Origin: Phycisphaerales bacterium
Lineage (GTDB): Bacteria; Planctomycetota; Phycisphaerae; Phycisphaerales; UBA1924
DNA: 35,614 nucleotides
NCBI GenBank assembly: GCA_905339235.1
Contig: CAJPFG010000024.1
Coordinates: forward strand, 1 to 35,614
Reading direction: 5' to 3'
Position 1 is the first letter of the stretch. Every line of letters starts with the position of its first letter. The position numbers and the translations under genes were made by a program. Positions 1 through 6,412 of the stretch are shown piece after piece. The notes under the pieces are model-generated. The model did not search any database, was not told the origin of the DNA, and saw nothing but the letters and a program-made list of their open reading frames with translations.

Positions 1-108
1 CGCGTGGCGGTCTTCGAGTACATCGAGATGTTCTACAATCGAAAGCGCCTCCACGCGGCGCTCGGCTATCTCAGTCCCGTCCAGTTCGAAGCCCGTCTGG
101 TTGCATGA
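1..108 (+). CDS. IS3-family transposase OrfB, C-terminal fragment
   Basis: The open frame from base 1 gives 35 residues ending at TGA 106-108. It contains the pattern [15 protein letters not shown], the characteristic C-terminal end of the rve integrase core of IS3-family OrfB proteins, where the N-R-x-R-L-H-x-A-L-G-Y block follows the last acidic residue of the DDE site. The protein cuts and joins DNA ends during transposition. Only the end is visible because the window starts here, so it cannot be said whether the element is intact. It borders a gene-poor, repeat-rich stretch, as is common at insertion sites. Confidence 0.85.
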   Translation, partial: RVAVFEYIEMFYNRKRLHAALGYLSPVQFEARLVA

Positions 109-138
109 GTTTCTGTCAACGGAACGTGGGTCAGGTCA
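1..138 (+). mobile_element. Right end of an IS3-family insertion sequence (left part outside window)
   Basis: The window opens inside the last part of an IS3-type transposase gene that stops at 108. The following 30 bases end in GTGGGTCAGGTCA at 126-138, which resembles the right terminal inverted repeat of IS3-family elements in position and in its CA end. The matching left repeat and the target duplication lie outside the window, so the exact boundary at 138 is inferred. Confidence 0.6.
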
Positions 139-339
139 CCCCTCGCGCCACGGCTTCCGACTCCTCCGACCCCGATAGCCCCGAAACTCTCACCGTCAAG
201 CCCGCGACACCCTCGCCCCGCGCAACGCAATCCCCCGACTCTCCCACCCCAAAGCCCACCCCCCAAATCTCCTCCGCCTAGCAAAACAAGACACCGCCCC
301 CAAACTCCGCCGCCACTCCGATCGCGCATCCGAACGTGC
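139..339. other. Gene-free C-rich spacer between IS end and heptamer array
   Basis: No convincing gene is present. The plus strand is strongly C-rich and G-poor, unlike the coding DNA around it. Open frames on the minus strand run through this stretch and the neighbouring repeat array but give low-complexity Arg/Pro/Ser-rich translations with no recognisable domain. A run of C-tracts at 232-264 is listed separately. The stretch may be an eroded intergenic region or old insertion debris. Confidence 0.5.
232..264 (-). other. Predicted G-quadruplex motif (minus strand)
   Basis: The plus strand has C-tracts at 232-236, 243-245, 247-250, 255-257 and 259-264. The minus strand therefore has five G-tracts of 3 to 6 bases separated by loops of 1, 4, 1 and 6 bases, which fits the usual G-quadruplex rule of four G3+ tracts with loops of 1-7. 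Folding is not shown by sequence alone. Confidence 0.5.
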
Positions 340-617
340 CATTTGCGATTTGCCCTTTGCCCTTTGCGATTTGCCCTTTGCCCTTTGCGATTTGCCCTTT
401 GCGATTTGCCCTTTGCCCTTTGCCCCTTGCCCTTTGCCCTTTGCCCTTTGCGATTTGCAATTTGCAATTTGCCCTTTGCCCCTTGCCCCTTGCCCTTTGC
501 CCTTTGCGATTTGCCCTTTGCCCTGCCCTTTGCCCTTTGCCCTTTGCCCTTTGCAATTTGCAATTTGCAATTTGCAATTTGCGATTTGCCATTTGCCCTC
601 TGCCCTCTGCCCTTTGC
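340..617. repeat. Heptanucleotide tandem array, 40 units of NNTTTGC
   Basis: Reading in steps of seven from 340 gives 39 heptamers and one 5-base unit (522-526, missing two T). Every unit has the form NNTTTGC, where NN is CC (about two thirds), GA, AA or CA. Five units carry a single T-to-C change: CCCTTGC at 424, 480 and 487, and CCTCTGC at 597 and 604. GA units tend to follow one or two CC units, and AA units cluster at 459-472 and 555-582. Because 7 is not a multiple of 3, all six frames stay open over long distances and give repetitive translations (PFAICPL-type on plus, AKGKGQ-type on minus) that should not be taken as proteins. Three units equal 21 bp, about two helical turns, so every third unit lies on the same DNA face. 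Confidence 0.95.
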
Positions 618-688
618 CCCCCCCGCCGCGGTAGGATGGACCCATGGTCCGACACGAGCCGGCACGCTCGTACCACGGGAGCACCCTC

Positions 689-1840
689 ATGAAACGAGCC
701 CGAGCGTTTGAAGACATCGTCCGTTCGTTGACCTGGCCGCGGCTGCTGGCGGCGGGGGCGTTGGCGTTGCGGCCGGCGCGGGTGGTGATGTCGCTGGTGC
801 TCATGCTGATCGTGGGGCTGATCGCGCAGGCGCCGACGATATGGCTTGGCAAGGACACAGGCCCGGCCCACACGTTCGCGGAGCGGGCCGCGGGCGGCTT
901 CCAGCGGGTACAGCGTTCGATCCTCGAGTTTGACGTGCAGGCCCTCGCGAGCGGGTTGTGGCAGGCCTGCGTTGATGCGCCGATGGCGGCGGCGCGGGAG
1001 TTTCCCTGGAGTTCACTCGCCATCGGCCTGCCCATCCTCGCGGTGTGGAGCGTGCTGGGAGGGGCGATGTCGCGCCTCGCGGCCGAGGAGCACGCCCTCA
1101 GCCAGCACCGCCCGTGGACCGCCGGGCTGGCCTTCGCGGTGTCTCGTTGGTTCTCGTTCGCCGCGTGCGTGATCGGGCCCATCGTGGTGCTGCTCCTGGC
1201 GTGCGGCCTGATGGCCTGCGCCGGATGGCTGATGCTGGGAGTCCCCTTCCTCAACGTCGCGGGCGGAGTCCTGTACGGGCTCGCCCTGGCGATGGGCGCG
1301 GTGGTCACGGTGCTGGGCGCGGCCCTGCTGCTCGGCTCGCCCATGCTCGTGCCCGCTCTCGCGTGCGAAGGCTCCGACGCCATCGACGGTGTGCAGCGCG
1401 TGTGGGCCTACACCCTGGCGCGCCCGGGGCGACTGGCCCTGTACCTCCTCACCCTGCTCGTCCAACTCGTCCTCGCGCTCTGGGCCCTGGGCCTGCTCGT
1501 GGGCGCAATCGAATCGCTCACCGCCTGGAGCACGACCGCGCTGCTCAACAAGGAATCCGCCGACGCGCTGAGAGACGCCGCGGCCGGCGGGGACATGCCC
1601 ACCGATGCCAGGAGCCACGTCAAACTGGCCGGGCGGATCATGACGTTCTGGGGCGCGATTCCGAATCTGCTGGTCGGCGCGTTCGCGGTGAGTTTCTGGT
1701 TCAGCGGCGGGACGGTGCTGTACCTGTGCATGCGGCGGGTGTGCGATGCCCAGGATGTCGAAGAACTCTGGCGCCCGGACTTGACGCCGGGAACGCTCCC
1801 GACTCCGGGCGGGGAAGACGACGATGACGCCGAAGGTTGA
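689..1840 (+). CDS. Polytopic membrane protein of unknown function
   Basis: About 383 residues with five or six hydrophobic segments: one near residue 30-55, one near 115-135, a long pair or triple near 150-230, one near 260-285 and one near 325-350. The C-terminus is short, acidic and soluble. I recognise no family and see no catalytic motif. ATG 689 has GGGAG seven bases upstream. An in-frame ATG at 644 also has an AGGA-type site and would add 15 residues of poorly hydrophobic sequence; I prefer 689 because the added part looks non-coding. The heptamer array ends 71 bases upstream, so part of it could be in the leader. The stop overlaps the start of the next gene, suggesting translational coupling. 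Confidence 0.75.
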   Translation: MKRARAFEDIVRSLTWPRLLAAGALALRPARVVMSLVLMLIVGLIAQAPTIWLGKDTGPAHTFAERAAGGFQRVQRSILEFDVQALASGLWQACVDAPMAAAREFPWSSLAIGLPILAVWSVLGGAMSRLAAEEHALSQHRPWTAGLAFAVSRWFSFAACVIGPIVVLLLACGLMACAGWLMLGVPFLNVAGGVLYGLALAMGAVVTVLGAALLLGSPMLVPALACEGSDAIDGVQRVWAYTLARPGRLALYLLTLLVQLVLALWALGLLVGAIESLTAWSTTALLNKESADALRDAAAGGDMPTDARSHVKLAGRIMTFWGAIPNLLVGAFAVSFWFSGGTVLYLCMRRVCDAQDVEELWRPDLTPGTLPTPGGEDDDDAEG

Positions 1841-2087
1841 GTCGCCGCGCATCGAGGGGGCCGCGCCGCACGCGCGAGCCGCGGCCCTGGCGGGTTGGCT
1901 CGCGGAGCGGGGTGTGAAGCGAGTTCGGCTCGAGTGGTCCGGCGGGGTTCGCGAACTGGCGGCACGGACGACCGACCTGCCGGGCGAAATGCTCAAGGCC
2001 ATGCCATGCAGGCTGGCCGCGCCGGAAGTTGGTTTGGTGTTCGAAATCACCGACGCGGCGGTGTCGGCCAAAGCACTCGCCCCATGA
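1824..2087 (+). CDS. Small protein of unknown function
   Basis: This 87-residue frame starts at ATG 1824, 17 bases before the end of the upstream membrane-protein gene, and stops one base before the convergent truB gene. The translation is a mix of Ala-rich helix-like and charged segments (an ALAGWLAERGVKRVRLEWSGG stretch) with no signal peptide or membrane segment. I do not recognise it. The tight overlap with the upstream gene and exact fit before truB support it being real. It would probably be co-translated with the membrane protein. Confidence 0.6.
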   Translation: MTPKVESPRIEGAAPHARAAALAGWLAERGVKRVRLEWSGGVRELAARTTDLPGEMLKAMPCRLAAPEVGLVFEITDAAVSAKALAP

Positions 2088-2088
2088 T

Positions 2089-2817
2089 TCACGGACCGGG
2101 GATGGGGTCCAGATCGCTCTGCCCCATGACCTCGGGCAGATCGGCGAGTGTGCGGGCTTGAGAAATCGAAAACTCGCCCACGCGCGTCCGGCGAAGCCCC
2201 GCGAGCATCCCGCCCACGCCCAACGCCGCGCCCAGGTCTCTCGCCAGGCTGCGGATGTAGGTGCCCTTGCCGCACCGGATCGTCACGGTCGCGAGCGGCC
2301 AGACATACGAATCGACGCGGAAAGAATGAACATCGATGGGCCGCGCCTTCAGTTCCACGACCTTGCCCCGGCGGGCCAGGTCGTACGCGCGCTGACCGTC
2401 GATGTGGAGCGCGGAAAAAGCGGGCGGAACCTGCTCGATGCGGCCGACAAACCGCGCCGCCCCGGCCTCGACCTCCGCGCGGGTCGGAGGAATCGGGGTT
2501 TCGACAGCGGTCAGTTCGCCCTCCGCATCGTCGGTAGTCGATCGCTGCGAGAGGTCGATGACGGCCACGTACTCCTTCTCGCCCGCCATGACGCGGTCGC
2601 AAAGTTTGGTCGCCTTGCCGACGAGAATGACGAGAACCCCGGTGGCAAGCGGATCGAGCGTTCCGGCGTGCCCGACCTTGACGCGCTTGGGCGCGCCGCC
2701 CCGCCGGAGCCGGGCGCGGATAGCGGCGCACACACGCATCGAAGTGGGGCCGACGCCCTTGTCGATGACCAGGATGCCCGTGGGGCTGGTTGGCGTCTGA
2801 GACGCGGGTTCATTCAT
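2089..2817 (-). CDS. truB: tRNA pseudouridine(55) synthase TruB
   Basis: TruB converts U55 in the T-loop of most tRNAs to pseudouridine in the cytoplasm. The 242-residue protein has the family's catalytic motif GHAGTLDPLATG with the nucleophilic Asp at about residue 55, an early VIDKGVGPTSM segment and the later CGKGTYIRSLARDLG motif. The length is slightly short for TruB because the C-terminal PUA-like extension is reduced. The frame continues upstream of 2817, but homology begins just after MNEPAS, and ATG 2817 overlaps the end of the upstream glycosyltransferase gene by 8 bases, which fits operon-style coupling. The gene is convergent with the small unknown gene at 1824-2087. Confidence 0.95.
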   Translation of the reverse strand: MNEPASQTPTSPTGILVIDKGVGPTSMRVCAAIRARLRRGGAPKRVKVGHAGTLDPLATGVLVILVGKATKLCDRVMAGEKEYVAVIDLSQRSTTDDAEGELTAVETPIPPTRAEVEAGAARFVGRIEQVPPAFSALHIDGQRAYDLARRGKVVELKARPIDVHSFRVDSYVWPLATVTIRCGKGTYIRSLARDLGAALGVGGMLAGLRRTRVGEFSISQARTLADLPEVMGQSDLDPIPGP

Positions 2818-4528
2818 GCGTGAACTCACCCAGGCGCCATTCGCCCCATTCGCCCTTGCTGTAGTTGACGCCGCGGACCGCGGCCAGGACCCGGAAGTTG
2901 CCGACTTGCTCCGCCATCGCCGCGGGCAGCACCACCAGCGCATCGGGGTTGGACGCGACATACTCAGAGAGATTGCGCTCGTCGATCCACGCCGCGCGGC
3001 CACGAGTCAGGAATACAGAACTGTCTTCGTGCAGCATCACGAAGGCCACCGGACGCGAATCGCGAGGATCGACGACCTCCGCGGCCAGCGCGAGGCGGCT
3101 GACCACCCACACGCGATCCACCCGCGGCAGCGTCAGGCCGATGAGCACGAGGCAGACGATCCCCACGCGAATCGCCCGTTCCAGGAGAAGCCGGTAATCA
3201 CGCTGCGTGATGATCGCGCTTCCTTCGATCGCGAACTGCAGGGCCGCGGCGGCGGCGATGGCCAGCACCGCCCAGCCCCACACCAGGCCCTGGTCGGCGG
3301 CAAGCCATCCGAGGAACGCGGCGGCGGCGGCGAGCACAAGGCCGCACACGACCCACGCGCGGACGCCGCACGCGATTCCGACGCCTCGGAGCCGGTCGCG
3401 GAACCGCGGCGTGTCGGTCAGCGCCGCGCGGGCGGCAAGCAACGCGACAGCGGGATAGAGCGGCATGGTGTAATGCGGCAGCCGCGTGCTGATGGCCTCG
3501 AAGACGATCCACGCGGGCAGAGCGATGCACAGCAGGAAGCACTCCGCCGGGCGGCCGACGCGGACGGCACGCATGCGATTCCAGAAGCCTCCACCGCCGC
3601 CGCCGCGGATTCCCAGGGAAACCGCGCGCCAAATCCCGCCCCCCACCCAGAGCGAGGCGGGGAACATGAGGATTAGCGCGGCCAGCACGTGGAAGCCCGG
3701 GAAGCCCGAATGGCCCTCGGCGGGCTCGAGGCTCCGCCCGATGGTCTCGCGCTGGATGATCTCGAGGTACGGGCGCCAGCCCACCTGCTGCGCCAGGAGC
3801 ACCGCCCACGGGCCGACGATGGCGGCGACGATCAGCACGCCAAGCCACGGCCGCGTTCGGAACACGTCGCGGCCCGACCGACGGATCACGCACCAGGCGA
3901 GCAGCCCGAGGCCGAGAATCATGGGCGCGACGGGTCCCTTTACGAGCACGCCGAATCCGATGGCGATCCAGAGGGCGGTCACGCGGCCCCACGTGGGGCG
4001 GCGGATGACCTCCCAGAGCAGCCATATCGCGGCGATCGTGAACGCCGAGAGCACCATGTCGGCCCGGGCCTGCCGAGCCTCCCAGGCGACGACGGGGCAG
4101 ATGGCGTAGAGCGCGGCGCCGAGCCAGGCGGCGCGGGGGTCGAACATCGAGCACCCCATCCGCCAGGTGAGCAGGACCGTGGCGATCGCTCCGAGAAGCG
4201 AAGGAACGCGGTACATCCAGATCGCGTCCGCGCTGATATCGCCGAACGTGCAAAGTTGTGCGGCCAGGGATTGCAGCCAGTAGATCATGGGCGGCTTGTT
4301 CAGGCGCGGCACGTCGCGCACGCGGGGGACAACGTAGTCTCCGGATTCGACCATCTGCCTGGAGGCTTGCGCGAAGCGGGATTCGTCGCGGTCCACCGGC
4401 GGCATCGCGAAGAATCCGGGCAGATACACTGCGAGGCACAGAGCGAGCAGCCCGAGCAGGCCGCGCCAGCCCGCGGCCTTGGCCCTCGCCGGGGCGGACC
4501 GGCGGAGGGAAAGACCACCAGCCGTCAT
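2810..4528 (-). CDS. ArnT/PMT-like lipid-linked sugar transferase (GT-C fold)
   Basis: This is a roughly 572-residue membrane glycosyltransferase of the ArnT/dolichol-phosphomannose mannosyltransferase superfamily. After an N-terminal hydrophobic segment it carries PPVDRDESRFAQASRQM (the first-loop acidic motif, DRDE) and then GDYVVPR and NKPPMIYWL, the signature seen in ArnT. About ten further hydrophobic segments follow, then a soluble C-terminal periplasmic domain. ArnT moves 4-amino-4-deoxy-arabinose from undecaprenyl phosphate to lipid A; the actual donor and acceptor here are unknown. ATG 4528 is chosen; an in-frame GTG at 4546 is possible. The ATG overlaps the start codon of the divergent PAP2 gene, whose phosphatase could serve the same lipid-carrier cycle. 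Confidence 0.85.
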   Translation of the reverse strand: MTAGGLSLRRSAPARAKAAGWRGLLGLLALCLAVYLPGFFAMPPVDRDESRFAQASRQMVESGDYVVPRVRDVPRLNKPPMIYWLQSLAAQLCTFGDISADAIWMYRVPSLLGAIATVLLTWRMGCSMFDPRAAWLGAALYAICPVVAWEARQARADMVLSAFTIAAIWLLWEVIRRPTWGRVTALWIAIGFGVLVKGPVAPMILGLGLLAWCVIRRSGRDVFRTRPWLGVLIVAAIVGPWAVLLAQQVGWRPYLEIIQRETIGRSLEPAEGHSGFPGFHVLAALILMFPASLWVGGGIWRAVSLGIRGGGGGGFWNRMRAVRVGRPAECFLLCIALPAWIVFEAISTRLPHYTMPLYPAVALLAARAALTDTPRFRDRLRGVGIACGVRAWVVCGLVLAAAAAFLGWLAADQGLVWGWAVLAIAAAAALQFAIEGSAIITQRDYRLLLERAIRVGIVCLVLIGLTLPRVDRVWVVSRLALAAEVVDPRDSRPVAFVMLHEDSSVFLTRGRAAWIDERNLSEYVASNPDALVVLPAAMAEQVGNFRVLAAVRGVNYSKGEWGEWRLGEFTHE

Positions 4529-5309
4529 GACCGAACTCTCACCCACTTCGCATGCTCCGCCTATCGCCGACCCCGCGGCGAAGAGCGACTATACCCGTCG
4601 GGCGTTGATGGCCCTTGGGATCGCGGCGGCGGCGGCGGCGTTGTTGCTCATGATTGACGGTCCGGTAGCGCATTTTTCGCGCCGGCTTCAGCCTGGCGGG
4701 GACCTGCGGCTTGGCGGCGATGTTCGACGGACGATGGAGTTTCTCCAGCAGTTCGGCGATGTGGCGTCGAGCATGATCGCGGGGCTGTGCATCGTGTTGC
4801 TCGACAGGTCCATGCGGCGGCGGATGTTGGACTGGATCGTCGGCGCGCTGGCGACCTGGCTGGCGGTGTGGATCGTGAAGGTTTCGCTGGGGCGGCCGCG
4901 GCCGAAGATCGTGTTCGAATCGCCCAAGGCGGGGTTTGACGGAGCGGTCCAGTTCACCCCGCCGTGGGGCACGTATCCACTGCCGCGGACCGACGGGGCG
5001 GGCGTGGTGGGATACCTGGAGCGCCATGCGTGGGAGTTCTGGTCGGGGATCTCGTCGGACCTGTGGTCGATGCCGTCGAGCCATACGTCTGCGGCGGCGG
5101 CGCTCGCGGTGGGGCTGGGGACGATGTACGGGAAACTACGGCCGCTGATGTGGTCGCTGGTTGTCGTGGTGGGCGTGTCGCGGGTGCTGACCGGCTCGCA
5201 CTTCCCTTCAGATGTGGTGCTGGGTGCGGGCCTGGGCTACTGCGTGGCGACGCTTTCGATGGGCGGGCGGTGGGGTCAGAGGCTGTTCAGCCGCGCCACG
5301 AGGGGCTAA
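4527..5309 (+). CDS. PAP2-family membrane phosphatase
   Basis: This 260-residue membrane protein shows the three PAP2 phosphatase motifs in order: KVSLGRPRP (K-x6-RP) near residue 118, PSSHTS near 189 (the usual PSGH with Ser), and SRVLTGSHFPSDVVLG near 229 (SR-x5-H-x3-D). Five or six hydrophobic segments surround them. Family members dephosphorylate lipid phosphates or pyrophosphates, for example undecaprenyl pyrophosphate, on the outer face of the inner membrane. The start at ATG 4527 is part of the palindrome TCATGA, shared with the divergent ArnT-like gene; an upstream in-frame start at 4479 would extend into that gene and looks non-coding. The pairing suggests a role in recycling the lipid carrier used by the sugar transferase (inference). 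Confidence 0.9.
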   Translation: MTELSPTSHAPPIADPAAKSDYTRRALMALGIAAAAAALLLMIDGPVAHFSRRLQPGGDLRLGGDVRRTMEFLQQFGDVASSMIAGLCIVLLDRSMRRRMLDWIVGALATWLAVWIVKVSLGRPRPKIVFESPKAGFDGAVQFTPPWGTYPLPRTDGAGVVGYLERHAWEFWSGISSDLWSMPSSHTSAAAALAVGLGTMYGKLRPLMWSLVVVVGVSRVLTGSHFPSDVVLGAGLGYCVATLSMGGRWGQRLFSRATRG

Positions 5310-5336
5310 GATCGGCCCTCTCGCGATTCCCAGTAT

Positions 5337-5423
5337 GGAGAGGTGTCCGAGTGGCTGAAGGAACGCGACTGGAAATCGCGTAGACGGGCAACTGTCTCGG
5401 GGGTTCGAATCCCCCCCTCTCCG
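5337..5423 (+). tRNA. tRNA-Ser (GGA)
   Basis: The acceptor arms GGAGAGG (5337-5343) and CCTCTCC (5416-5422) pair fully, with discriminator G at 5423. The anticodon stem CGCGA/TCGCG encloses the loop CTGGAAA, giving anticodon GGA, which reads UCC/UCU. The long variable arm around AGACGGGCAACTGTCT and the GGTTCGAATCC T-arm are typical of a class II tRNA-Ser. CCA is not encoded. Confidence 0.97.
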
Positions 5424-5427
5424 CTTT

Positions 5428-5451
5428 CGCCCCCGATCTCGGGGGCGTTTT
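5428..5451 (+). terminator. Intrinsic terminator of tRNA-Ser
   Basis: A perfect 8-bp stem, CGCCCCCG (5428-5435) with CGGGGGCG (5440-5447), closes a 4-base loop ATCT and is followed by TTTT at 5448-5451. It begins five bases after the tRNA. The last T of the tail is also the first base of the minus-strand stop codon of the convergent RIC gene. Confidence 0.9.
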
Positions 5452-6197
5452 CAATTGGACGTGGGGTGGGATTCGTGTCGGCACGAGCACCGCGCGCCCC
5501 CGCAGCCGCCGGACGGAGCGACGCGGCGGCCGGCCTCGGGGAACAGCACGTTGTTCTCCAGGTGGACGTGACGGTGCATGTCCTGCTCGAGGGCCTTGAG
5601 CCCTTCCATGAGGGCCCGGTACGCGCCGCACGCATCGGCGGGAACGGCGTAGCGGCTGGTGAGGGCGGACATCTGGGCGAGGCCGTCGCCGGCGCTCTCG
5701 TGTTCCTGCATCATTTTGAGGATCGGGCCGGAAACGGCCGGGGCGGGGCTTCCCGCGTCGATGGCACGGAGAATCGGGAAGAGCAGGACCTCTTCCTTGC
5801 GCATGTGATCGAGCAGATCTCCGGCGAAGCGGTGGAAGACCTGCTTCAGCCGCGGCAGTTCGGGGTGGTGCTGCGCGTGCGCGTTGGCGACGCGCTCCAC
5901 GAGTTGCGCGAGGCGGGGCAGTTCGGTTTTCATGGCCGCGTGATGGGTGCGAGTGATGTGGTCGATCAATGCTGCCATCGAAGAGCCGTCGGGCGCGGCA
6001 TCGACGGGGTCGGCGGAGGAATGGGCGATCTCGGTCAATACCTGCTGAACGCTGACGCCTTTGGCGCTGCAGGCCTCGTCGAGGGAGCGCCGGCCGGCGC
6101 AGCAGTAGTCGATGTCGAGCCGCTCAAAGACGCGGGCGGCGCCCGGCCAATCGGCGGCGATCTGTCCAACCTCGGTCGTGGCGTCGATACGGTCCAT
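5451..6197 (-). CDS. ric: RIC/YtfE/ScdA-type di-iron protein, iron-sulfur cluster repair under nitrosative stress
   Basis: RIC proteins restore iron-sulfur clusters damaged by NO or oxidants and can handle NO at a non-heme di-iron centre. The N-terminal ScdA domain carries LDIDYCCAGRRSLDEAC (Cys32, Cys33, Cys43). The hemerythrin-like domain shows the expected ligands: THH near 85-86, HMRKE (His131, Glu135), EHESAG (His166) and HVHLE (His210, Glu214). ATG 6197 has AAGGA upstream; the frame extends further but without homology. The gene is divergent from the nos operon, a common pairing in denitrifiers. The last 20 residues carry an extra Cys/His-rich tail, with Cys at 232, 237 and 239 and His at 241 and 244, which I do not know from YtfE. 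Confidence 0.92.
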   Translation of the reverse strand: MDRIDATTEVGQIAADWPGAARVFERLDIDYCCAGRRSLDEACSAKGVSVQQVLTEIAHSSADPVDAAPDGSSMAALIDHITRTHHAAMKTELPRLAQLVERVANAHAQHHPELPRLKQVFHRFAGDLLDHMRKEEVLLFPILRAIDAGSPAPAVSGPILKMMQEHESAGDGLAQMSALTSRYAVPADACGAYRALMEGLKALEQDMHRHVHLENNVLFPEAGRRVAPSGGCGGARCSCRHESHPTSN

Positions 6198-6225
6198 GGA
6201 TGGTCCTTTTCGGTCAACAATCTGA

Positions 6226-6255
6226 TTTGTAGGTCTGATTGTCTCTAAATGCCAA
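6226..6255 (-). promoter_or_regulatory. Candidate promoter of the RIC gene
   Basis: On the minus strand, TTGGCA (6255-6250) lies 18 bases before TACAAA (6231-6226), 29 bases upstream of the RIC start codon. The surrounding DNA is AT-rich compared with the genes. The 7-mer TCTGATT occurs twice on the plus strand (6221 and 6234), 13 bases apart, overlapping the -10 area. This is a pattern match only. Confidence 0.4.
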
Positions 6256-6336
6256 TTCAATTCGATGCTGTTTTTGAGTCACCATGGCATATTGACACGT
6301 ATTTTTACCAGTTTGAGTGACGCGAACCCCAAGCGC

Positions 6337-6365
6337 TTGACATCGCGGAGCCCAAAGACGATGAT
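6337..6365 (+). promoter_or_regulatory. Candidate promoter of the cytochrome c-nos operon
   Basis: A perfect TTGACA at 6337-6342 is followed after 17 bases by GATGAT at 6360-6365, four of six matches to TATAAT. Transcription would start near 6372, giving a leader of about 40 bases. The downstream inverted repeat at 6370-6391 would sit on the start site. Inferred from pattern and position. Confidence 0.45.
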
Positions 6366-6369
6366 ATAC

Positions 6370-6391
6370 AGATAAACAGAGTCATTTATCT
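6370..6391. promoter_or_regulatory. Inverted repeat, candidate operator of the nos operon
   Basis: AGATAAA (6370-6376) and TTTATCT (6385-6391) form a perfect 7-bp inverted repeat with an 8-base spacer. It lies between the candidate -10 box and the ribosome binding site CCGGAGG (6401-6407), a position where a bound repressor would block initiation. The 22-bp size suits a dimeric winged-helix protein such as the Rrf2 regulator encoded at the end of the operon. No TTGAT-N4-ATCAA FNR/DNR box was found in this region. Confidence 0.45.
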
Positions 6392-6412
6392 CCCATTAAT
6401 CCGGAGGCTCCC

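Noticed and set aside
340..617. CRISPR array
   Set aside because: Units are only 7 bp and directly adjacent, with no unique spacers and no cas genes.
66..871. Several long open frames on both strands over the repeat array (Lys/Gly/Gln-rich on minus, Pro/Phe/Ala/Cys-rich on plus)
   Set aside because: They follow from the 7-bp period, which keeps stops out of all frames. The translations are pure repeats with no start signals.
6198..6412. FNR/DNR-type site (TTGAT-N4-ATCAA) for nos control
   Set aside because: The TTGAC occurrences at 6292 and 6337 lack the matching second half; the second fits a -35 box instead.
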